Shown: one piece after another, positions 9,772 through 19,572 of the stretch | How positions within the stretch are numbered: the stretch's first letter is position 1 | Layout of the letters: each line of letters begins with the position of its first letter | From: Marinobacter antarcticus | Lineage (GTDB): Bacteria; Pseudomonadota; Gammaproteobacteria; Pseudomonadales; Oleiphilaceae | DNA: 64,000 nt | Assembly: GCF_900142385.1 (NCBI RefSeq) | Contig: NZ_FRAQ01000004.1 | Location: 169,987 to 233,986, forward strand | Direction of reading: 5' to 3' | Program-made: the position numbers and the translations under genes | The notes under the pieces: generated by a model | Database searches by the model: none | Seen by the model: only the letters and a program-made list of their open reading frames with translations | What the model was told of the DNA's origin: nothing

Positions 9772-10968
9772 TCAGTTTGCCTTTACAAATTCAACAATGC
9801 GCTTTGCGGCTTCAACGCACTCTTCCAGCGGTGCAACCAGTGCCATTCGCACCCGGTTCTCTCCCGGATTATGACCATCTACCGTGCGGGACAAGTAGCG
9901 GCCGGGCAGAACATGGACGTTCTGTTGGGCCGACAGCTCTTTCGCAAAGGTCTCGTCATCGATCGGTGTCACCGGCCAGAGATAGAAGCCGGCATCGGGG
10001 AAATCTACGTCCATGACCTCACGCAGAATGGGCACCACGGCTTCAAACTTGGCGCGGTAAGCCGCCCGGTTGTCCCGCACATGACTTTCATCCTGCCATG
10101 CTGCAATACTGGCCAGCTGGTTATGAACAGGCATGGCGCAGCCATGATAAGTGCGGTAGTTCAGATAACCTTTCAATACACTCGCATCTCCGGCGACAAA
10201 GCCTGATCTCAGGCCAGGCAGGTTGCTGCGTTTTGAGAGGCTGTGAAAAACCACACAGCGTGCGAAGTCATGCCGGCCGATAGCTGCGCAGGTCTGCAGT
10301 AAGCCTTCGGGTGGATTTTTTTCATCGGGATAAAGCTCGGAATAGCACTCGTCTGAAGCAACGATGAAGTCGTGCCTGTCCGCCAGTTCAATGACCTTCG
10401 TCAGGGTTGCCCGGGGCATGACGGCGCCACTGGGATTGCCCGGGGAGCATAGGAACAGCACTTGGCAATCCCTCCATACGGATTCTGGTACTGCGTCAAA
10501 ATCCGGAATGAAGCCGTTGGAGCCATCGCACGGCAGGTAAACCGGCGTGGCGCCTGCCAGAAATGCAGCACCTTCATACACCTGATAAAAGGGGTTTGGG
10601 CTCACAACCGTTGCCGGCTTGCTCGAATCAACCACGGCCTGCACCAGCGAAAATATCGCTTCCCGGGTACCGTTCACCGGAACGATGTTGTGATCTGGGC
10701 TCAGGGATCCGGATTGCAGTTGGAATCGCCGCGTGGCCCATTCGCTGATTGCCGCCCGCAACTCGCTCAAACCTCGGGTGGTGGGGTAGTTGGCCAAGCG
10801 GTCGAGGTTGTCGGCAATCACCAGTTTCACAAATTCAGGTGAAGGGTGCTTGGGTTCGCCAATGCCCAGGGAAATAGGTGAAAGATGATCGGGCGCAGAT
10901 ATTCCGGCCTTGAGTTGTGCGAGCTTTTCGAACGGGTAGGGGTGAAGCTTATCCAGGTTCGGATTCAT
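9772..10968 (-). CDS. dapC: Succinyldiaminopimelate transaminase
   Basis: A fold-type I PLP aminotransferase of 398 residues that makes N-succinyl-LL-diaminopimelate from the keto form, using glutamate. Visible are SPGNPSGA (PLP-contacting Asn), ASDECYSELY (Asp pairing with the pyridine nitrogen) and HSLSKRSNLPGLRSG with the Schiff-base Lys. Its position between glnD and dapD/dapE supports DapC over other class I aminotransferases. The start overlaps the glnD stop by 4 bases. Confidence 0.94.
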   Translation of the reverse strand: MNPNLDKLHPYPFEKLAQLKAGISAPDHLSPISLGIGEPKHPSPEFVKLVIADNLDRLANYPTTRGLSELRAAISEWATRRFQLQSGSLSPDHNIVPVNGTREAIFSLVQAVVDSSKPATVVSPNPFYQVYEGAAFLAGATPVYLPCDGSNGFIPDFDAVPESVWRDCQVLFLCSPGNPSGAVMPRATLTKVIELADRHDFIVASDECYSELYPDEKNPPEGLLQTCAAIGRHDFARCVVFHSLSKRSNLPGLRSGFVAGDASVLKGYLNYRTYHGCAMPVHNQLASIAAWQDESHVRDNRAAYRAKFEAVVPILREVMDVDFPDAGFYLWPVTPIDDETFAKELSAQQNVHVLPGRYLSRTVDGHNPGENRVRMALVAPLEECVEAAKRIVEFVKAN

Positions 10969-13610
10969 TGAATGTCATCCAGCATTTTGCATAGGTCCTG
11001 CTGCAGGTCAAGGCATACGGAAGGATCGCTGATAGGCTCGCCATGCTCGTCGGTAACAAAGAACACGTCTTCCACACGTTCGCCTAATGTTGCAATTTTG
11101 GCATTGCTCAGGCGAATACGATGATTCAGCAGAACCTGCCCAATCCGTGCCAGAAGGCCGGGACGGTCCGGCGTGATTACTTCGATCACCGTGCGCTCGT
11201 TGATGGTGTCGTTGGAAAACACCACCTCGGTCGGGAACGCGAAATGCCTGAGTTGCCGTGGTGTACGGCGGTGAATAATGTCGGGGTAGTCTTCCGGATC
11301 GTCGAGCTCTTCGATCAGGCGCTTGCGCACCCGCTCTTTGCGGGCCGGATCCGCTCCCAGAGGTTGGCCTTTATCATCCAGCACCACATAGGAACTGATC
11401 GTATAGGGGCCTTCGTTTGAGCTGATACGGGCATCAACAATGTTCAGGTTGAGCTGTTCCAGTACCGCTGTTGTTGCAGCAAACAGGGTTGGCCGGTCGT
11501 TCATGTAAATAATGATCTGGGAGTAACCATCGGTAGGGCCACCGAGTGTATCCCGGATAAGTACCAGCGGGTCAGGCGTATTGCCATGGTTGATGATAGC
11601 TGCGGTTTGCCATGCGATATCAACTGTGGAGTCCTGCAGGAAGTAGTCCTCATCAACCGTATTCCAGATCGCATCAATTTGTTTGTCGGTAATTCTCTGG
11701 GCGTGGAGAATTTCACGGGCCTCAGACTGTGTGGCCCGAACCCATGCCTGCCGATCAACAGGAACTTCTGTGCCGCGCCGAAGAGCGCGTTTTGCTTCTG
11801 TATATAGCTGGCGCAGCAGGGATGCTCTCCAGGTATTCCAGAGCTTTGGGTTGGTTGCACTGATGTCGCACACCGTCAGGATATACAGGTAATCCAGGTG
11901 CGCGTGGCTGGGCAGAGCCCGGGCAAACGACTGGATAATATCCGGGTCGGAAATGTCCTTACGCTGCGCCGTCATGGACATTAGCAGGTGGTTTTCCACC
12001 AGCCAGGATGCCAGCTGGGTGTCACGCTCCCCAAGATGATGGCGCTTGCAGAACGACTCCACATCCTGAGCGCCAAGCTCCGAATGATCTCCTCCACGTC
12101 CCTTGGCAATGTCGTGATACAAGCCGGCAATATAGAGAACTTCCCGTTTGGGAAGCCCGTGAATCAGCCGGGCTGCCAAGGGGTAGTCGTTGCGAGCTTC
12201 CGGGCTGTTCAGTCGCACCATGTTGCGCACAACCTGCATGGTGTGGGCATCAACGGTGTAAATGTGGAAAAGGTCGTGCTGCATCTGGCCGATAATCTGG
12301 CCGAACTCCGGCAGATAACGGCCCAGCACGTTGTATTTCTTCATGGCGGAGAGGGTTTTATCCAGCGCATGGGGTGTCCGTAGTAGTTCCATGAACAGGG
12401 ATGTCACGGCCAGATCACCCCGGAAAGCATCGTCAATCAGGTGTCTGTGTGCCCGCAAAGACCGGATGGTTGTGGCCCGGATGCCTTTTATTTCAGAGTG
12501 CTGGGCCATCAGCACAAAGATTTCCATGATTGCGTAGGGTGAGTAGGCAAATACCTGGTTGTTTACCGCCTCTATATAGCTGTTGCGAATCTGGAACCGT
12601 TTGTTAATGGGCTGAATGTTGTCTTCTGTGCCGGTGCCGAGTATCGCCTCGTCGTAAAACTGAAGAATAACATCGGCGAGCTCAGCCAGTGCCAGCACAG
12701 TGCGATAATAGGATTGCATCATCAGCTCGACATCCAGCCGTTTGCCTTCGTCCTTGTATCCCAGCATCTGAGCCAAGGCGCGCTGATGGTCGAACAGCAG
12801 CCGATTTTCGTTACGGTCTGCGATCAGCTGAAGCCCGTAGCGCAATTGCCACAGGAAGGTTTCGCCCTGAACCAGAATCTGGTGCTCCTCGTCAGTGAGA
12901 ATGCTGAAGCGGGTCAGGTCGGCAATGCTTTGCAGGCCAAAGTGCCGTTTGGTAATCCAGCCGATGGTCTGAATATCCCGCAGCGCGCCAGGGGAGCCTT
13001 TTACGTTTGGCTCCAGGTTATACTCCGTGTCACTGTACTTTCTGTGGCGCTGCTGCTGCTCTTCGCGCTTGGCAATAAAGTAGTCTCGATCGGTGATGAT
13101 GTTATCGGAGTAGGCTTGTTCGCTGAGCTCTTTGCGCAGCTCATCCGGGCCGGCAATTGTGCGGGTTTCCAGCAGGTTGGTCAGGGTGGATATATCGCCC
13201 CGAGCCGCGGCTTTACTTTCTTCAATGCTGCGAACGCTGTGGCCGATGTCGAGCTTCAGATCCCATAGCAGAGTGACAAAAGCGCCAAGATCCTCCTGCC
13301 AGCTCGGCTCAATTCCGTTGCGGGTCAGAATCAGCAGGTCGATATCCGAGTGCGGATGAAGTTCACCGCGGCCGTAACCGCCAACGGCAATCAGCGCAAT
13401 ATCGGATGAGCTGGAGAAAGGATAGCGATTCCAGATCAGTCTCAGTACGGTGTCAACGGTATCGGCTCTGGAGTGAACCAGAGCCCTTACGTCGGCGCCT
13501 TGTCGAAAGGCTTCTGCATCTGCGTTATAGCGGTCTTTCAGCAGCTCCCGGGCTGCCATGACAGGGGAGACGTCCTTGCTGATCCTGGCCTCCAGCTCCT
13601 GACGCTCCAC
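10965..13610 (-). CDS. glnD: Bifunctional PII uridylyltransferase/uridylyl-removing enzyme
   Basis: Senses glutamine and adds or removes UMP on PII (GlnB/GlnK), controlling nitrogen assimilation. The 881 residues hold the nucleotidyltransferase motif GGYGRGELHPHSDIDLL near residue 78, the HD hydrolase motif LYHDIAKGRGGDHSE near residue 495, and two C-terminal ACT domains (about 690-880) that bind glutamine. It directly abuts map with no gap and overlaps dapC by 4 bases. The map-glnD-dapC order is known from pseudomonads. Confidence 0.97.
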   Translation of the reverse strand: MERQELEARISKDVSPVMAARELLKDRYNADAEAFRQGADVRALVHSRADTVDTVLRLIWNRYPFSSSSDIALIAVGGYGRGELHPHSDIDLLILTRNGIEPSWQEDLGAFVTLLWDLKLDIGHSVRSIEESKAAARGDISTLTNLLETRTIAGPDELRKELSEQAYSDNIITDRDYFIAKREEQQQRHRKYSDTEYNLEPNVKGSPGALRDIQTIGWITKRHFGLQSIADLTRFSILTDEEHQILVQGETFLWQLRYGLQLIADRNENRLLFDHQRALAQMLGYKDEGKRLDVELMMQSYYRTVLALAELADVILQFYDEAILGTGTEDNIQPINKRFQIRNSYIEAVNNQVFAYSPYAIMEIFVLMAQHSEIKGIRATTIRSLRAHRHLIDDAFRGDLAVTSLFMELLRTPHALDKTLSAMKKYNVLGRYLPEFGQIIGQMQHDLFHIYTVDAHTMQVVRNMVRLNSPEARNDYPLAARLIHGLPKREVLYIAGLYHDIAKGRGGDHSELGAQDVESFCKRHHLGERDTQLASWLVENHLLMSMTAQRKDISDPDIIQSFARALPSHAHLDYLYILTVCDISATNPKLWNTWRASLLRQLYTEAKRALRRGTEVPVDRQAWVRATQSEAREILHAQRITDKQIDAIWNTVDEDYFLQDSTVDIAWQTAAIINHGNTPDPLVLIRDTLGGPTDGYSQIIIYMNDRPTLFAATTAVLEQLNLNIVDARISSNEGPYTISSYVVLDDKGQPLGADPARKERVRKRLIEELDDPEDYPDIIHRRTPRQLRHFAFPTEVVFSNDTINERTVIEVITPDRPGLLARIGQVLLNHRIRLSNAKIATLGERVEDVFFVTDEHGEPISDPSVCLDLQQDLCKMLDDIQ

Positions 13611-14381
13611 TTAGAAGGACTCCTCCGATCGTTTGGTCAATACTTCATGGCCATCGGCTGTTACAAGAATGGTGTGTTCCCATTGCGCGGAAAGCTTGTG
13701 GTCTTTGGTAACCACGGTCCATTGATCCGGTAGCAGTTTGGTGTGGTACTTGCCTTGGTTGATCATCGGTTCAATGGTGAAGATCATGCCTTCTTTCAGC
13801 TCCATGCCAGTGCCTGGTTTGCCGTAGTGCATAACCTGTGGCTCCTCATGAAACACCTTGCCGATGCCGTGACCGCAGTAATCCCGCACCACGGAGTAGT
13901 GGTGCTTTTCGGCGTGTTGCTGGATTACATGCCCGATATCCCCCAGGTGCGCGCCGGGCTTTACCAGCTCTATGCCTTTGTAGAGGCATTCCTGAGTGAT
14001 GTTGATCAGGCGTTCAGTGCCAGGTTTGGGTTTACCAACAATCCACATCTTGCTGGTATCACCGTGGTACTCATCCTTTATCACTGTGACATCAATGTTA
14101 AGTATGTCGCCGTCCTTCAGGATTTTCTTCTCCGAGGGTATCCCGTGGCAGATAACGTGATTGACGGAAGTGCACACGGATTTCGGAAAGCCTTTGTAGT
14201 TCAGTGGAGCTGGGATCGCTTGCCGCTCTTTAACAATGTAGTCGTGGCAGATCTGATTGAGTTCTTCGGTGGACACGCCAGGCTTGACGTGCTCCCCGAT
14301 CATATCGAGAACATCGGCCGCCAGGCGGCCGGCCACGCGCATCTTTTCAATTTCTTCCGGAGTCTTGATCGATACCTGCAT
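13611..14381 (-). CDS. map: Methionine aminopeptidase, type I
   Basis: Removes the initiator Met from nascent proteins in the cytosol. It has 256 residues, and the five metal ligands are visible: the two Asp in NIDVTVIKDEYHGDTSK, His in GHGIGKVFHEEP, Glu in FTIEPMI and Glu in QWEHTILV. It is transcribed away from rpsB, an arrangement seen in many gammaproteobacteria. It is the first gene of the minus-strand map-glnD-dapC-arsC-dapD-dapE run. Confidence 0.97.
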   Translation of the reverse strand: MQVSIKTPEEIEKMRVAGRLAADVLDMIGEHVKPGVSTEELNQICHDYIVKERQAIPAPLNYKGFPKSVCTSVNHVICHGIPSEKKILKDGDILNIDVTVIKDEYHGDTSKMWIVGKPKPGTERLINITQECLYKGIELVKPGAHLGDIGHVIQQHAEKHHYSVVRDYCGHGIGKVFHEEPQVMHYGKPGTGMELKEGMIFTIEPMINQGKYHTKLLPDQWTVVTKDHKLSAQWEHTILVTADGHEVLTKRSEESF

Positions 14382-14539
14382 TGGGCTTCCCGTAGATTTG
14401 TATCAAGCGACTATTTTAAGGGGCTGAGGCTCAGGGTACAAGGAAGCCTCGGTGCAAAAATAATGGCGGGAGGCCTGCGTTTTGTGATATAAACGCGCCC
14501 GCTGGAAACGAATCCGGCAAATTCGCACACGTGTCAGCA

Positions 14540-14643
14540 CGTTGTCCCAGGGTGCCTGCTCCTGTTCTAGAGTTATAAAGGAGCCTGGTTGGGGCAATCG
14601 GACGCGTGGAGGACTAACCCGAAGCTACATTAAGGTAATTATC
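14540..14643 (+). promoter_or_regulatory. rpsB leader, candidate S2 autoregulatory region
   Basis: The 262-base gap between map and rpsB ends in a GC-rich leader. It contains GGACGCGTGGAGGACTAACC around 14599-14618, closely matching the conserved segment of gammaproteobacterial rpsB leaders through which S2 is known to control rpsB-tsf. I do not see a convincing -35/-10 pair; TTGTCC at 14542 is the best upstream element. Confidence 0.5.
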
Positions 14644-15396
14644 ATGGCTCAGGTAAACATGCGCGACCTGCTTAAAGCAGGTGCTCACTTTGGTCACCAG
14701 ACTCGCTACTGGAACCCGAAAATGTCGAAGTTCATCTTCGGCGCCCGTAACAAGATTCACATCATCAACCTTGAGCAGACTGTTCCTGCCATGAACGAAG
14801 CACTCGACTTCGTTCAGAAGCTGACAGAGAGCAAGAACAAGATCCTGTTCGTCGGCACCAAGCGCGCCGCCGCCAAGGTCATCAAGGAAGAAGCAGAGCG
14901 TTCCAGTCAGCCTTTTGTTAACCACCGCTGGCTCGGCGGCATGCTGACGAACTACAAAACCATCCGTCAGTCCATCCGTCGTTACCGTGATCTGGAAGCC
15001 CAGAGCAAAGACGGTACCTTCGACAAGCTGACCAAAAAAGAAGCCCTTGAGCGCACCCGTGAGATGGATAAGCTTGAGCGTTCTATTGGTGGTATCAAGG
15101 ATATGGGTGGCCTGCCTGACGCGTTGTTTGTTATCGACGTCGATCACGAGCGTATCGCTATCAAGGAAGCCAATAAGCTGGGTATCCCCGTTATCGGCGT
15201 AGTCGATACCAACAGCAATCCCGATGGCGTTGATTATGTAATCCCCGGTAACGATGACGCTATCCGTGCGATTCAGATCTACGTGAAAGCTGTTGCTGAC
15301 ACATGTCTGGAAGCAGCGCAGGCTGGCAGCGCAGGCGCTGACGAGTTTGTTGAAGTCGCCGAAGAGACTGCAAAAGCCGCTCCGGCTGCTGAGTGA
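14644..15396 (+). CDS. rpsB: 30S ribosomal protein S2
   Basis: Primary ribosomal protein of the small-subunit neck and part of the S1 docking site. The ATG at 14644 begins [20 protein letters not shown], the universal S2 N-terminus; the frame continues upstream without function. It is 250 residues long. The conserved [17 protein letters not shown] and [18 protein letters not shown] blocks are present. It is the first gene of the rpsB-tsf-pyrH-frr series. Confidence 0.98.
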   Translation: MAQVNMRDLLKAGAHFGHQTRYWNPKMSKFIFGARNKIHIINLEQTVPAMNEALDFVQKLTESKNKILFVGTKRAAAKVIKEEAERSSQPFVNHRWLGGMLTNYKTIRQSIRRYRDLEAQSKDGTFDKLTKKEALERTREMDKLERSIGGIKDMGGLPDALFVIDVDHERIAIKEANKLGIPVIGVVDTNSNPDGVDYVIPGNDDAIRAIQIYVKAVADTCLEAAQAGSAGADEFVEVAEETAKAAPAAE

Positions 15397-15423
15397 TGCG
15401 TCAGCTTCACTTTTGAGATGTAA

Positions 15424-15452
15424 GGCATACCCGGGCATGTTTTGGGTATGCC
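15424..15452 (+). terminator. Intercistronic hairpin between rpsB and tsf
   Basis: GGCATACCC at 15424-15432 pairs perfectly with GGGTATGCC at 15444-15452 around an 11-base loop. No T-run follows, so it is more likely an RNA-processing site, a stabiliser or a partial terminator setting the rpsB:tsf ratio than a full terminator. Confidence 0.5.
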
Positions 15453-15488
15453 TCCCCACCGAATTCGAAAAAGTTAAGAGGATTGAAC

Positions 15489-16358
15489 ATGGCTGCAATT
15501 ACCGCTGCAATGGTCAAAGAACTGCGTGAGCGCACTGGTCTTGGCATGATGGAGTGCAAAAAGGCTCTGGTTGAATCTGAAGGTAGTGTAGACGGTGCGA
15601 TCGAAGAGTTGCGCAAGTCTTCCGGCCTCAAAGCCGCCAAAAAAGCCGGTCGCACAGCCGCTGAAGGCGTCTCGTTGATCAAGATTTCTGACGACAATAC
15701 CGCTGCCTATATCGTTGAAGTGAATTCCGAAACGGACTTCGTTGCCCGCGACGACAACTTCATCGATTTTGCCAACGACGTTCTGAACCTTGCCTTCGAG
15801 AAAGGTGAGACCGACGTTGCCAAGCTGATGGCAGGCGAGTTGGAAGCCAAGCGCGAAGCGCTGGTTCAGAAAATTGGCGAGAACGTTACGGTGCGCCGTG
15901 TCGTTGAAATCAAAGGCCCGGTTGTTGGTGGCTATGTTCACAGCACCAACAAGATTGCCTCAGTTGTTGCTCTGACTGCAGGTGACGCCGAGCTGGCTCG
16001 CGATATCGCTATGCACGCTGCTGCGGTTAACCCGCGTGTTGCAAGGCCGGAAGATATGCCGGCTGACGAGCTCGAAAAAGAAAAGGATGTCATCAAGGCT
16101 CAGCCGGATATGGCAGGCAAGCCCGCCGAGATCGTTGAGAAAATGATGGGCGGCCGGATCAAGAAGTTCCTCAAGGAGCACAGCCTTGTAGAGCAGCCCT
16201 TCGTCAAGAACCCGGAACAGACCGTGGGTGAGCTGATCAAGGCTGCTGGCGGCGAACTGGTCGGTTTCGTTCGCCTGGAAGTGGGCGAAGGCATTGAAAG
16301 AGAAGAAGTAGACTTTGCTGCTGAGGTCGCCGCTGCAGGCGGTACAGGCAAGGCCTGA
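15489..16358 (+). CDS. tsf: Elongation factor Ts
   Basis: Nucleotide exchange factor that regenerates EF-Tu-GTP. The ATG at 15489 ([19 protein letters not shown]) has a well placed GAGGA; an in-frame TTG lies two codons upstream. It is 289 residues. The Ts signatures [12 protein letters not shown] and [14 protein letters not shown] are intact. It lies 92 bases after rpsB, with a hairpin in between. Confidence 0.98.
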   Translation: MAAITAAMVKELRERTGLGMMECKKALVESEGSVDGAIEELRKSSGLKAAKKAGRTAAEGVSLIKISDDNTAAYIVEVNSETDFVARDDNFIDFANDVLNLAFEKGETDVAKLMAGELEAKREALVQKIGENVTVRRVVEIKGPVVGGYVHSTNKIASVVALTAGDAELARDIAMHAAAVNPRVARPEDMPADELEKEKDVIKAQPDMAGKPAEIVEKMMGGRIKKFLKEHSLVEQPFVKNPEQTVGELIKAAGGELVGFVRLEVGEGIEREEVDFAAEVAAAGGTGKA

Positions 16359-16435
16359 TTTTTCTGGGCGCTGTGATAACCACGTATAGCGCTACCTGAG
16401 TCTGCCACGTTAGTTGGATTTTTCCGGCTCTCGTG

Positions 16436-16492
16436 GCGGGCTTGTATCTGAGATCCCCCTTTTTTCAAGGAGTATGTCAGATACAAGCCTGC
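16436..16492 (+). promoter_or_regulatory. Long inverted repeat in the tsf-pyrH gap
   Basis: GGCTTGTATCTGA at 16439-16451 pairs perfectly with TCAGATACAAGCC at 16477-16489, and three more pairs (one G-T) extend it to 16436-16492. The 25-base loop contains CCCCCTTTTTTC and a small inner CCTT/AAGG stem. It lies 49 bases upstream of pyrH and may be an attenuator, a processing site or a protein-binding operator. Confidence 0.55.
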
Positions 16493-16540
16493 AATGCGTA
16501 TCACGCCGGATAGCAGTCAACAGACGAAAAGGGGATCAGT

Positions 16541-17269
16541 ATGCCGACACCATCGAAAAACCAGCCAAGATACAATCGTGTTTTGCTCAAGCTCAGCGGC
16601 GAGGCCCTTCTGGGTGATCATGATTTCGGTATTGATCCCAAAGTTCTTGATCGTATGGCGCTTGAAATCGGTGCACTGATAGGCATCGGTGTTCAGGTTG
16701 GCCTCGTTATTGGCGGCGGCAACCTGTTTCGGGGCGCCTCACTCAGCGCTGCCGGTATGGATCGGGTTACCGGCGATCACATGGGCATGCTGGCAACCGT
16801 TATGAACGGCTTGGCTATGCGTGATGCTCTTGAGCGCTCGAACATTCGCACCCGCGTTATGTCGGCCATTCCCATGAGTGGTATTGTTGAGCATTATGAT
16901 CGCCGCCGCGCTGTTCGCGATCTGAAAGATGGTGATGTGGTTATATTTTGTGCTGGTACCGGCAATCCTTTCTTCACGACAGATTCAGCAGCCTGCCTGC
17001 GTGGTATCGAGATTGAAGCAGACGCGGTACTGAAAGCCACCAAGGTGGATGGTGTTTACTCTGCAGATCCGCACCTTGACCCGACTGCGGTAAGGTACGA
17101 AAGACTGACTTATGATCAGGTGCTCGACAAAAAGCTGGGCGTGATGGATCTGACCGCTATCTGCCTGGCGCGGGATCACGGAATGCCGCTGCGTGTTTTT
17201 GATATGAAGCGTCCGGGCGCCCTGACGCGCATCGTGACCGGTGAAAAAGAAGGTACACTGATTGAATAA
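16541..17269 (+). CDS. pyrH: UMP kinase
   Basis: Phosphorylates UMP to UDP, feeding all pyrimidine nucleotides; bacterial-type hexameric amino-acid-kinase fold. It has 242 residues. [12 protein letters not shown] at the N-terminus and [10 protein letters not shown] form the phosphate-binding loops; [16 protein letters not shown] and VDGVYSADP are the nucleotide-binding motifs. An AAAGGGG lies upstream of the ATG. The inverted repeat in its leader suggests a control point inside the rpsB-frr series. Confidence 0.97.
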   Translation: MPTPSKNQPRYNRVLLKLSGEALLGDHDFGIDPKVLDRMALEIGALIGIGVQVGLVIGGGNLFRGASLSAAGMDRVTGDHMGMLATVMNGLAMRDALERSNIRTRVMSAIPMSGIVEHYDRRRAVRDLKDGDVVIFCAGTGNPFFTTDSAACLRGIEIEADAVLKATKVDGVYSADPHLDPTAVRYERLTYDQVLDKKLGVMDLTAICLARDHGMPLRVFDMKRPGALTRIVTGEKEGTLIE

Positions 17270-17311
17270 CGGGTTTTATGATAGCCCGACGAACAAATTG
17301 AGGATGATTAC

Positions 17312-17869
17312 GTGATTAATGACATAAAAGCAGAAGCCGAAAAGAAAATGACCAAGAGCCTTGAATCTCTGCACTCGGCTTTCAACAAGATCCGTACCGG
17401 CCGTGCTCACCCGTCTATTCTGGACAGCGTGATGGTTAACTACTACGGTCAGGAAACGCCTCTGAAGCAGGTCGCGAGCGTTAACGTTGAAGACAACCGT
17501 ACACTTGCCGTATCACCTTGGGAAAAGAACCTGGTTCCGGTTATCGAAAAAGCCATTATGATGGCTGATCTCGGTCTTAACCCGGCAACCAGCGGTGATT
17601 TGATTCGTATCCCGATGCCGATGCTGACTGAAGAAACCCGCAGAAACATGGTAAAGCAGTCGAAAGCGGATGCCGAGAATGGTCGTGTTTCTATCCGGAA
17701 TGCCCGTCGCGATGCAAACAGCACGATGAAAGAGCTGCTGAAAGATAAAGACATTAGCGAAGACGACGAGCGCAGGGGTGAGGAAGAAATCCAGAAGCTC
17801 ACTGACCGCTATATTGCTGAAGTTGAGAAAATGCTCAAAGCGAAAGAAGAGGATCTGATGGCGGTCTGA
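17312..17869 (+). CDS. frr: Ribosome recycling factor
   Basis: With EF-G splits post-termination ribosomes. It starts at GTG 17312 (MINDIKAEAEKKMTKSLESL) behind a GAGGA. The 185 residues include the conserved KIRTGRAHPSIL near the N-terminus and KDKDISEDDERR near the C-terminus. It lies 42 bases after pyrH in the universal pyrH-frr order. Confidence 0.98.
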   Translation: MINDIKAEAEKKMTKSLESLHSAFNKIRTGRAHPSILDSVMVNYYGQETPLKQVASVNVEDNRTLAVSPWEKNLVPVIEKAIMMADLGLNPATSGDLIRIPMPMLTEETRRNMVKQSKADAENGRVSIRNARRDANSTMKELLKDKDISEDDERRGEEEIQKLTDRYIAEVEKMLKAKEEDLMAV

Positions 17870-17937
17870 TTGCCTCGGTTCACTTTCAAGCGAAACGCGC
17901 GGCTGGTGGGTTTTCTGCTGGACGCACAGGGGATTTC

Positions 17938-18708
17938 ATGACGGGAACAGTATCCGCAGAGATTCCGGTGTCGGCTGATAGCCGGCCCCGGCATGTGGCC
18001 ATTATCATGGACGGTAATAACCGGTGGGCCAAAGAGCGCCGGCTAAAAGGGGTGGCAGGGCACAAGGCCGGAGTGGGCGCGGTAAAGTCTGTTGTTGAGG
18101 TCTGTGCCCGGGAAGGGGTGGAGGTGCTCACGTTATTCGCTTTCTCAAGCGAAAACTGGCGCCGCCCCCAGGACGAAGTTTCGGCCTTGATGAAGCTGTT
18201 TGTTTTTGCTTTGGAACGGGAAGTCAGAAAACTTCACCGCAATGATATACGCCTGCGCATTATCGGTGACCGCTCTGCGTTCAGTCCGACGCTGCAAGAA
18301 CTCATGGCTAAGGCGGAGCAACTCACCAGCAATAACACCACAATGACGCTCGTCATTGCCGCAAACTACGGCGGCCATTGGGATATCGCTCAGGCTACCA
18401 GACAGGTTGCCGAACAGGTGAAAGCGGGTCAGCTTCAGCCATCTGACATTACCGATGATCTTATCCAACAGCATCTGAGCATTGGCGATCTTCCCGTGCC
18501 AGACCTTATGATTCGTACGGCGGGGGAGCAGCGGATAAGCAACTTCATGCTTTGGCACCTGGCCTACACCGAGCTGTATTTCTCGCCCGTATTCTGGCCG
18601 GACTTCAAAGAAGACGAGATGCGCAAAGCGTTGCAGGTCTATGCCGGGCGCCAGCGTCGCTTTGGTCAGACGGATGACCAGATTACAGCCAGTCCGTCAC
18701 AACAATAA
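17938..18708 (+). CDS. uppS: Undecaprenyl diphosphate synthase
   Basis: Cis-prenyltransferase that builds the C55 lipid carrier for wall and LPS synthesis from FPP and IPP. It has 256 residues. The catalytic Asp is in VAIIMDGNNRWAKER, the substrate-binding stretch is FAFSSENWRRP, and the C-terminal RTAGEQRISNFMLW carries the IPP-binding Arg residues. It lies 68 bases after frr and 9 bases before cdsA. Confidence 0.97.
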   Translation: MTGTVSAEIPVSADSRPRHVAIIMDGNNRWAKERRLKGVAGHKAGVGAVKSVVEVCAREGVEVLTLFAFSSENWRRPQDEVSALMKLFVFALEREVRKLHRNDIRLRIIGDRSAFSPTLQELMAKAEQLTSNNTTMTLVIAANYGGHWDIAQATRQVAEQVKAGQLQPSDITDDLIQQHLSIGDLPVPDLMIRTAGEQRISNFMLWHLAYTELYFSPVFWPDFKEDEMRKALQVYAGRQRRFGQTDDQITASPSQQ

Positions 18709-18717
18709 CGAACCATA

Positions 18718-19572
18718 GTGACCTCTATTGTGCTAAAAACCCGAATCATTACCGCTCTTATCCTTGCTCCCATCGCTATTGGTGGCATCTTTTTCCTGCC
18801 GCCTTTGGGTTTTGCGCTGTTTACCGCTGCGATAATCACACTGGGTGCCTGGGAATGGGCCAATATGTCCGGTTTTGAGCAGCAACCGGGCCGGGTTGGT
18901 TATGCGGTAGTGATTGCAATAATTCTCTATAGCCTTCTTGATGTGCCTGCTGTTGCAGTGCTTTGGCTTGCCCTTGCCTGGTGGTTTGCCTGCTTCTTTC
19001 TGGTTCGCAGTTATCCGGCGGGTTCAGAGCGTTGGGGCAGTGTGTCGGTGAGAGCGCTTATGGGGGTGTTGGTTCTGGTGCCCGCATGGGTTGGTCTGAA
19101 TTACCTTCGGGCAGGCGGGTTTCAATTTGGCAGTACCGACAACAATCTGATGGTTATTCTTTACGTGTTTTGTGTTGTCTGGGTGGCGGACATTGGCGCT
19201 TACTTTGCCGGCAAGGCCTTTGGTAAGGCCAAGCTCGCGCCGAGAGTCAGTCCTGGTAAGTCCTGGGCGGGAGTATGGGGCGGCCTGGCAGCCGTTGGTG
19301 CGTTTGCTGTGATTGTTAGTGTCCTTGCCTCGGCCAGCACTGCTGAAACCATCATGCTGGTCGTCGCGAGCCTGATAACGGGCATGGTGTCAGTGCTTGG
19401 AGATCTGCTGGAAAGTATGCTCAAGCGCTTCAGGGGTATCAAGGACAGCAGCCGGCTGCTGCCCGGGCACGGTGGAATCATGGATCGCATCGACAGTCTC
19501 ACTGCCGCAATTCCGGTATTTGCGCTTATTATCACCCAGCTTGGCTGGCTGACGACGGTCGGGTCCTTTTGA
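18718..19572 (+). CDS. cdsA: Phosphatidate cytidylyltransferase
   Basis: Makes CDP-diacylglycerol from CTP and phosphatidic acid in the inner membrane, the branch point of phospholipid synthesis. The 284 residues carry about eight hydrophobic segments, and the family signature [13 protein letters not shown]...[12 protein letters not shown] lies near residue 235. I take the GTG at 18718 as start; another GTG follows four codons later. The stop overlaps the TTG of dxr (TTGA). Confidence 0.95.
   Translation: MTSIVLKTRIITALILAPIAIGGIFFLPPLGFALFTAAIITLGAWEWANMSGFEQQPGRVGYAVVIAIILYSLLDVPAVAVLWLALAWWFACFFLVRSYPAGSERWGSVSVRALMGVLVLVPAWVGLNYLRAGGFQFGSTDNNLMVILYVFCVVWVADIGAYFAGKAFGKAKLAPRVSPGKSWAGVWGGLAAVGAFAVIVSVLASASTAETIMLVVASLITGMVSVLGDLLESMLKRFRGIKDSSRLLPGHGGIMDRIDSLTAAIPVFALIITQLGWLTTVGSF

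Noticed and set aside
14614..15498. Minus-strand frame across rpsB
   Set aside because: It is a shadow of rpsB caused by strong codon bias in a ribosomal protein gene.
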